Assembly (NCBI GenBank): GCA_030442035.1
Contig: JAUJEA010000003.1
Span: 372,001 to 436,000 of the forward strand
Length of the DNA stretch: 64,000 bases
Direction: 5' to 3'
From: Splendidivirga corallicola
Lineage (GTDB): Bacteria > Bacteroidota > Bacteroidia > Cytophagales > Cyclobacteriaceae
Of this stretch, positions 62,441 to 64,000 are shown one piece after another. The notes beneath the pieces are model-generated. The model was given only the letters and a program-made list of their open reading frames with translations, was not told where the DNA came from and ran no database searches. Numbering within the stretch: position 1 is the stretch's first letter; every line of letters starts with the position of its first letter. The translations under genes were made by a program, and so were the position numbers.

Positions 62441-62466
62441 ATACCCGCTGAGGGTTATAAATACTG

Positions 62467-62500
62467 AGCCAATCCTGTTAGCGGGATTGGCTTTTCTGTT
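62467..62500 (+). terminator. terminator after rplS
   Basis: AGCCAATCC (62467-62475) pairs with GGATTGGCT (62484-62492) and is followed by TTTTCTGTTTT. Confidence 0.8.
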
Positions 62501-62542
62501 TTGGAGCAATATTGAATTAATTTGTAATATTCAGAGCATTGC

Positions 62543-62550
62543 TAATTTTG
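62543..62550 (+). promoter_or_regulatory. dapF -7 box TAATTTTG
   Basis: An exact TAnnTTTG match, with TTTG 18 bp upstream (62521) in the -33 position, 48 bp before the dapF ATG. Confidence 0.65.
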
Positions 62551-62598
62551 TTATTGTGGAAAAGGTTAATTTTGATCTTACGGATCACAAGTTGAAAT

Positions 62599-63378
62599 AT
62601 GACTCACTTAAAGTTTTATAAATATCAAGGCACCGGTAATGACTTTGTCATGATTGACAATCGTCAATTCACTTTCAATCAAAATGATTTGGAATCGGTC
62701 AGAAAAATATGTGATCGCAAATTTGGCATTGGAGCTGATGGTTTAATCCTGATCCAGGATCACCCGGATCATGATTTTGAGATGGTCTATTTCAATGCTG
62801 ATGGAAGTCAAAGCCTTTGTGGTAATGGAAGTCGATGTGCAGTAAAATTCGCAAACTTTTTAGGAATCATTGACCAGCAAACTACATTTCTCGCTATCGA
62901 TGGAGCTCATGAAGCATTTTTAGAAGATGATTTGGTGCATTTGAAAATGGGTGATGTTGAGGAAGTGACTATAAAGAATAAAGAAGTTTTTATTAATACA
63001 GGATCTCCCCACCATATCAAGTTCGTGGATGATGTGGAGCAATTTGATGTTGTTCAGGAAGGAAAGAGAATCAGATATATGGAAGACTACTCCAAAACCG
63101 GAGGAACAAACGTCAACTTTGTTCAGGCTCTTAGCCATAATCAGGTGTTCGTAAGAACTTATGAACGTGGTGTGGAGGATGAAACACTTTCCTGTGGAAC
63201 CGGTGTTACTGCTGTCAGTTTGGCAGTTAGTTTGAAAAACTATCAAAGTCCCGTTCATATCAAAACCTTGGGAGGTGACCTCCAGGTATCGTTTAATAAG
63301 ATAAATGATCAAAAATTTGAAGAAATTTATTTAATCGGACCGGCAGGAATGGTATTTGAAGGGAGCATTGAAATCTAG
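62599..63378 (+). CDS. dapF: diaminopimelate epimerase
   Basis: 259 residues. It interconverts LL- and meso-diaminopimelate for lysine and peptidoglycan. The two catalytic cysteines are in LCGNGSRC (Cys74) and LSCGTGVTA (Cys199). The start YKYQGTGNDFVMIDN and FGIGADGLI are also diagnostic. It has its own promoter and stands between rplS and secA. Confidence 0.95.
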   Translation: MTHLKFYKYQGTGNDFVMIDNRQFTFNQNDLESVRKICDRKFGIGADGLILIQDHPDHDFEMVYFNADGSQSLCGNGSRCAVKFANFLGIIDQQTTFLAIDGAHEAFLEDDLVHLKMGDVEEVTIKNKEVFINTGSPHHIKFVDDVEQFDVVQEGKRIRYMEDYSKTGGTNVNFVQALSHNQVFVRTYERGVEDETLSCGTGVTAVSLAVSLKNYQSPVHIKTLGGDLQVSFNKINDQKFEEIYLIGPAGMVFEGSIEI

Positions 63379-63488
63379 AAATTTTCGAAATGAAAATTGT
63401 CGGTACCTTATTTAGTAAAACCGAATTACAAAATTTAATTTAAACAGATTAACTTTAAGAGTTAAACGCAGCAAAATTACTCGCTAAA

Positions 63489-64000
63489 ATGTTAGACATA
63501 CTCACTAAAGGAATTACCAAAGTTTTTGGAACAAAGTCCGATAAAGATATTAAAAAGGTTCTCCCTCTTGTAGTTGAAATAAATGCTGAATTTGACAAAC
63601 TACAAAATATCGACAATGATGCGCTTAGAGCCAAAACAACTGCCGTTAAGGAGATCATTGACGGAGATCTAAAAGAAATTGATGATCGAATTGCAGGCTT
63701 ACACAAGGAAATCGAGGAAAAGCCGGATCTGGATATTCATGAGAAAGAAGATATTTTCAATAAGATTGATGAGTTAGAGAAGGAAAGAAATGATGAGCTT
63801 GAAAAAGTTCTTATGAAGGTTCTTCCACAAGCATTTGCCATTGTAAAAGAAACAGCCAAAAGATTTAAAGATAACGAATCAATTGAAGTAACAGCTGAGA
63901 TGTTCGACAAACAATTGGCTGCGAACAAAGAGCACATCGAGATCAAAGGAGATAAAGCCATTTGGAAGAATAAATGGATTGCTGCCGGAAATGAAATCAC
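63489..64000 (+). CDS. secA: preprotein translocase ATPase SecA, N-terminal part (3' truncated by window edge)
   Basis: The first ~170 residues are visible. The start MLDILTKGITKVFGTKSDKDI, NDALRAKT, LMKVLPQAFAIVKETAKRF and IEIKGDKAIWKN match the N-terminus of Bacteroidota SecA, including the lineage's charged insert (~55-90). The Walker motifs lie beyond the window. It drives export through SecYEG. Confidence 0.9.
   Translation, partial: MLDILTKGITKVFGTKSDKDIKKVLPLVVEINAEFDKLQNIDNDALRAKTTAVKEIIDGDLKEIDDRIAGLHKEIEEKPDLDIHEKEDIFNKIDELEKERNDELEKVLMKVLPQAFAIVKETAKRFKDNESIEVTAEMFDKQLAANKEHIEIKGDKAIWKNKWIAAGNEI

Noticed and set aside
1-64000. tRNA, rRNA, CRISPR, IS or prophage
   Set aside because: No cloverleaf-type T-loop text, spaced repeats, transposase or phage proteins were seen in reading; a tRNAscan or ISfinder run would settle it.

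Overview
The window looks like a chromosomal segment of a Bacteroidota bacterium, most likely a free-living Cytophagales (Cyclobacteriaceae or Fulvivirga-like) relative. The reasons are the Bacteroidota-type protein families (DUF4097, DUF6146, DUF6702, DUF4230, Spondin_N, SemiSWEET), repeated promoter boxes of the form TAnnTTTG, start codons almost always without a Shine-Dalgarno sequence, and moderate-to-low GC. The genus is not determined. I found no tRNA, rRNA, CRISPR array, phage gene or insertion sequence.

Layout. 1-960: the 3' part of an IrrE/ScfR-type regulator. 960-1765: non-coding DNA with REP-like repeats. 1766-6518: a minus-strand operon of an ECF sigma factor, a membrane-anchored HEAT-repeat protein (probable anti-sigma) and four exported DUF4097 paralogues. 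6797-11512: a HEAT/double-DUF1080 protein with a Tat-exported Gfo/Idh/MocA oxidoreductase, probably for 3-keto-sugar chemistry. 11819-15253: a membrane class III cyclase and small envelope proteins, followed by a candidate small RNA. 15485-25870: UDP-glucose dehydrogenase, a PAS histidine kinase, a K+ channel, hydrolases, and prmC divergent from ribD and a free-Met-R-sulfoxide reductase. 25991-38899: a mixed accessory stretch with a sulfatase, a second DUF4097-type protein, a duplicated spondin-domain lipoprotein, NUDIX, SemiSWEET, an ABC exporter and a DJ-1/PfpI protein. 38974-53301: M1 and M61 peptidases, the HupE/UreJ-like and DUF6702 pair, patatin, a TPR histidine kinase, an exported metallo-hydrolase, OmpH and a radical SAM protein. 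53519-59288: the complete 2-oxoglutarate dehydrogenase operon (sucA-sucB-lpd). 59645-64000: the housekeeping run rpsP-rimM-trmD-rplS, dapF, and the 5' end of secA.

How the genes fit together. The right end is conserved core metabolism and translation. The left and middle are envelope and signalling genes: sigma/anti-sigma, two orphan hybrid histidine kinases without adjacent regulators, a cyclase, many lipoproteins and exported hydrolases.

The strongest candidate for an uncharacterised system is the sigma/HEAT anti-sigma/four-DUF4097 operon, whose last three cistrons are each preceded by an intercistronic hairpin. Other points of interest are a possible ~75-nt small RNA near 15.34 kb, a DUF6146 gene with a perfect Shine-Dalgarno sequence in an otherwise SD-poor region, a class III cyclase with non-canonical nucleotide-specifying residues, and a bS16 protein with a very long acidic tail. 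None of these was tested by database search; all calls come from reading the sequence.
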